DNA of 64,000 nt from Sclerodactyla briareus (Eukaryota > Echinodermata > Holothuroidea > Dendrochirotida > Sclerodactylidae), in contig JAODTK010004298.1 of the NCBI GenBank assembly GCA_026419785.1, positions 124,001-188,000 on the forward strand, read 5' to 3'. Both the position numbers and the translations under genes were made by a program. The notes under the pieces are model-generated. The model searched no databases, was not told the origin of the DNA, and saw only the letters and a list, made by a program, of their open reading frames with translations. Shown piece after piece: positions 62,981 to 64,000 of the stretch; position 1 is the first letter of the stretch; each line of letters opens with the position of its first letter.

Positions 62981-64000
62981 TTCATAAATACAACTTGAAA
63001 AAGTATAAAAAGAACTCGAAAAAATGACTTTTACGTCGATTTTCGTTCTTCATGACATGTCCCTCTCTAAATAACGGGGTCAGTTGACATCATAATGGCG
63101 AATCACATAGTCAGAGTAACATAAAACGAATCAGAGGCTAGAGTGTCTTGGCATAGTTACACAATACAGCGTCATCCACTGATGCAGTTTCAACACTTTT
63201 TATGCTTGTGCTAAACTCAGACCTGACCTATATACTCGACTCAACTCCATGTGAGAAACTTGGAACCGACGTGCAGCTTGATCACAATTTAGAAGACACC
63301 GATCAATGTAACACCGGAATGCAGTTAGACAATTTCTCAGTTGGAGATCCAAGACATAACAGGTAACCTCGGCTGGATAAAGGTGATGTATTTTTTTTTT
63401 ATGATGTTCTGACGTTTCTTCATCTCGAAACAGACGAGTTGTGTAGCCTAACTTGTTGTAACGTTGAGATGTACGTGTACGTCTACGCAGGTCGGTGACG
63501 CGGCAAACATTAGTCGTATTTCGAAGGCTACATGATACAGTTTGAGAAATATTAGCCATGCCGCGAACTATTGTTTCATTATCCGTGTTGATCATTTGAG
63601 TTAGCTGCGTGGTATTCGTGTCTTAGACCTGAAATTTGGAGAGATGAGCGTCGCCTAGCCTTAGTGCTGTTGTTGTATTTTGTAAGCGTGACTAGCTGGC
63701 GCTGGGTCGTGTGCTGCAATTCAAGCAGCTTTATATGCAGGCACGTACATTGAGTGTTTAGTATAGTACTATGTAACAGTTGTTTTGTTCATAGTACAGT
63801 GTCAGTGTGCGCACTGGCTATGTAGACTGTAATGTATTATTGGAATGATTTTGTGACCACACGATGTGTCACCATAGCAACTATCCAAAACAAAGGCTAA
63901 AGAGTTCACTTTGTGAGCTGGCTGGACAGCCTGGAACATAATACAGTAGTAATTACAGTTACTATGGCTGCTCACCTGCTAAACAATCAGATTCCAGATA
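62981..64000. other. No recognised gene; one unassigned open frame
   Basis: A minus-strand open frame at 63200-63595 (131 codons, beginning MINTDNETIVRGM) is long for this window but shows no motif, signal or splice support. Nothing else recognised up to the window end. Confidence 0.35.

Noticed and set aside
62604-63027. Open frames with GTSNPGNIEPWEHRTL-like repeats
   Set aside because: Translation of the right arm of the inverted minisatellite; mirrored frames exist on the other strand.

Overview
The window looks like nuclear DNA of a marine invertebrate, most likely a deuterostome; an echinoderm is my best guess and only a guess. The reasons are split genes with GT-AG introns of hundreds to thousands of bases, a dense mix of non-LTR retrotransposon fragments, tRNA-derived SINEs and non-autonomous DNA transposons, frequent GGCCTA-type words, and two gene types typical of expanded invertebrate families: a Death/TIR gene and a P2X7-like zinc-domain gene. 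No complete single-exon gene, rRNA, intact tRNA gene or CRISPR array was found. Most long open frames are chance frames in repeats.

Gene 1 (+ strand, about 19.6-49.0 kb, perhaps to 51.6 kb) is pieced together from exons bounded by good splice sites; several junctions agree in phase. In order it encodes a helical N-terminal region (19.6, 22.9, 25.2, 26.3, 37.5, 43.6 and 43.9 kb), an acidic coiled coil (44.5 kb), a Death domain (45.4 kb), a TIR domain split over two exons (46.65 and 47.55 kb), a Ser/Lys-rich linker (47.96 kb) and the start of a second TIR domain (48.8 kb). Death followed by TIR is the MyD88 order, but the long helical front and the TIR repeat are not MyD88.

Gene 2 (+ strand, 27.05-30.33 kb) lies wholly inside the 11 kb intron of gene 1 between 26.4 and 37.5 kb. 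It is a small protein of the P2X7 C-terminal-like zinc-domain class. Its central coding exon is split by a 0.76 kb hAT-like element, and the frame closes once the element and one target-site copy are left out.

Mobile DNA: two hAT-like non-autonomous families with 8-bp target-site duplications. Family A is at 34241-36045 and 55796-57074 and carries an internal tandem array. Family D is at 8747-9510 and 28377-29137. LINE reverse-transcriptase fragments lie at 20.2-21.5 (+), 42.4-42.8 (-) and 57.2-58.2 kb (+). SINE-like units lie at 3.7, 22.6, 39.1, 46.0 and 49.4 kb. A roughly 0.5 kb MITE sits between the two exons of the first TIR domain. Satellites include a 1.42 kb tandem repeat at 11.0-14.1 kb carrying RFX X-box-like palindromes, a CATA microsatellite at 19.4 kb, and a minisatellite in inverted arms at 62.1-63.0 kb.

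Caution on quality: most recognisable frames, in genes and in repeats, are interrupted by one-base insertions or deletions, while splice sites and domain motifs are well kept. This looks more like uncorrected long-read error than decay, so 'pseudogene' is not asserted for gene 1.
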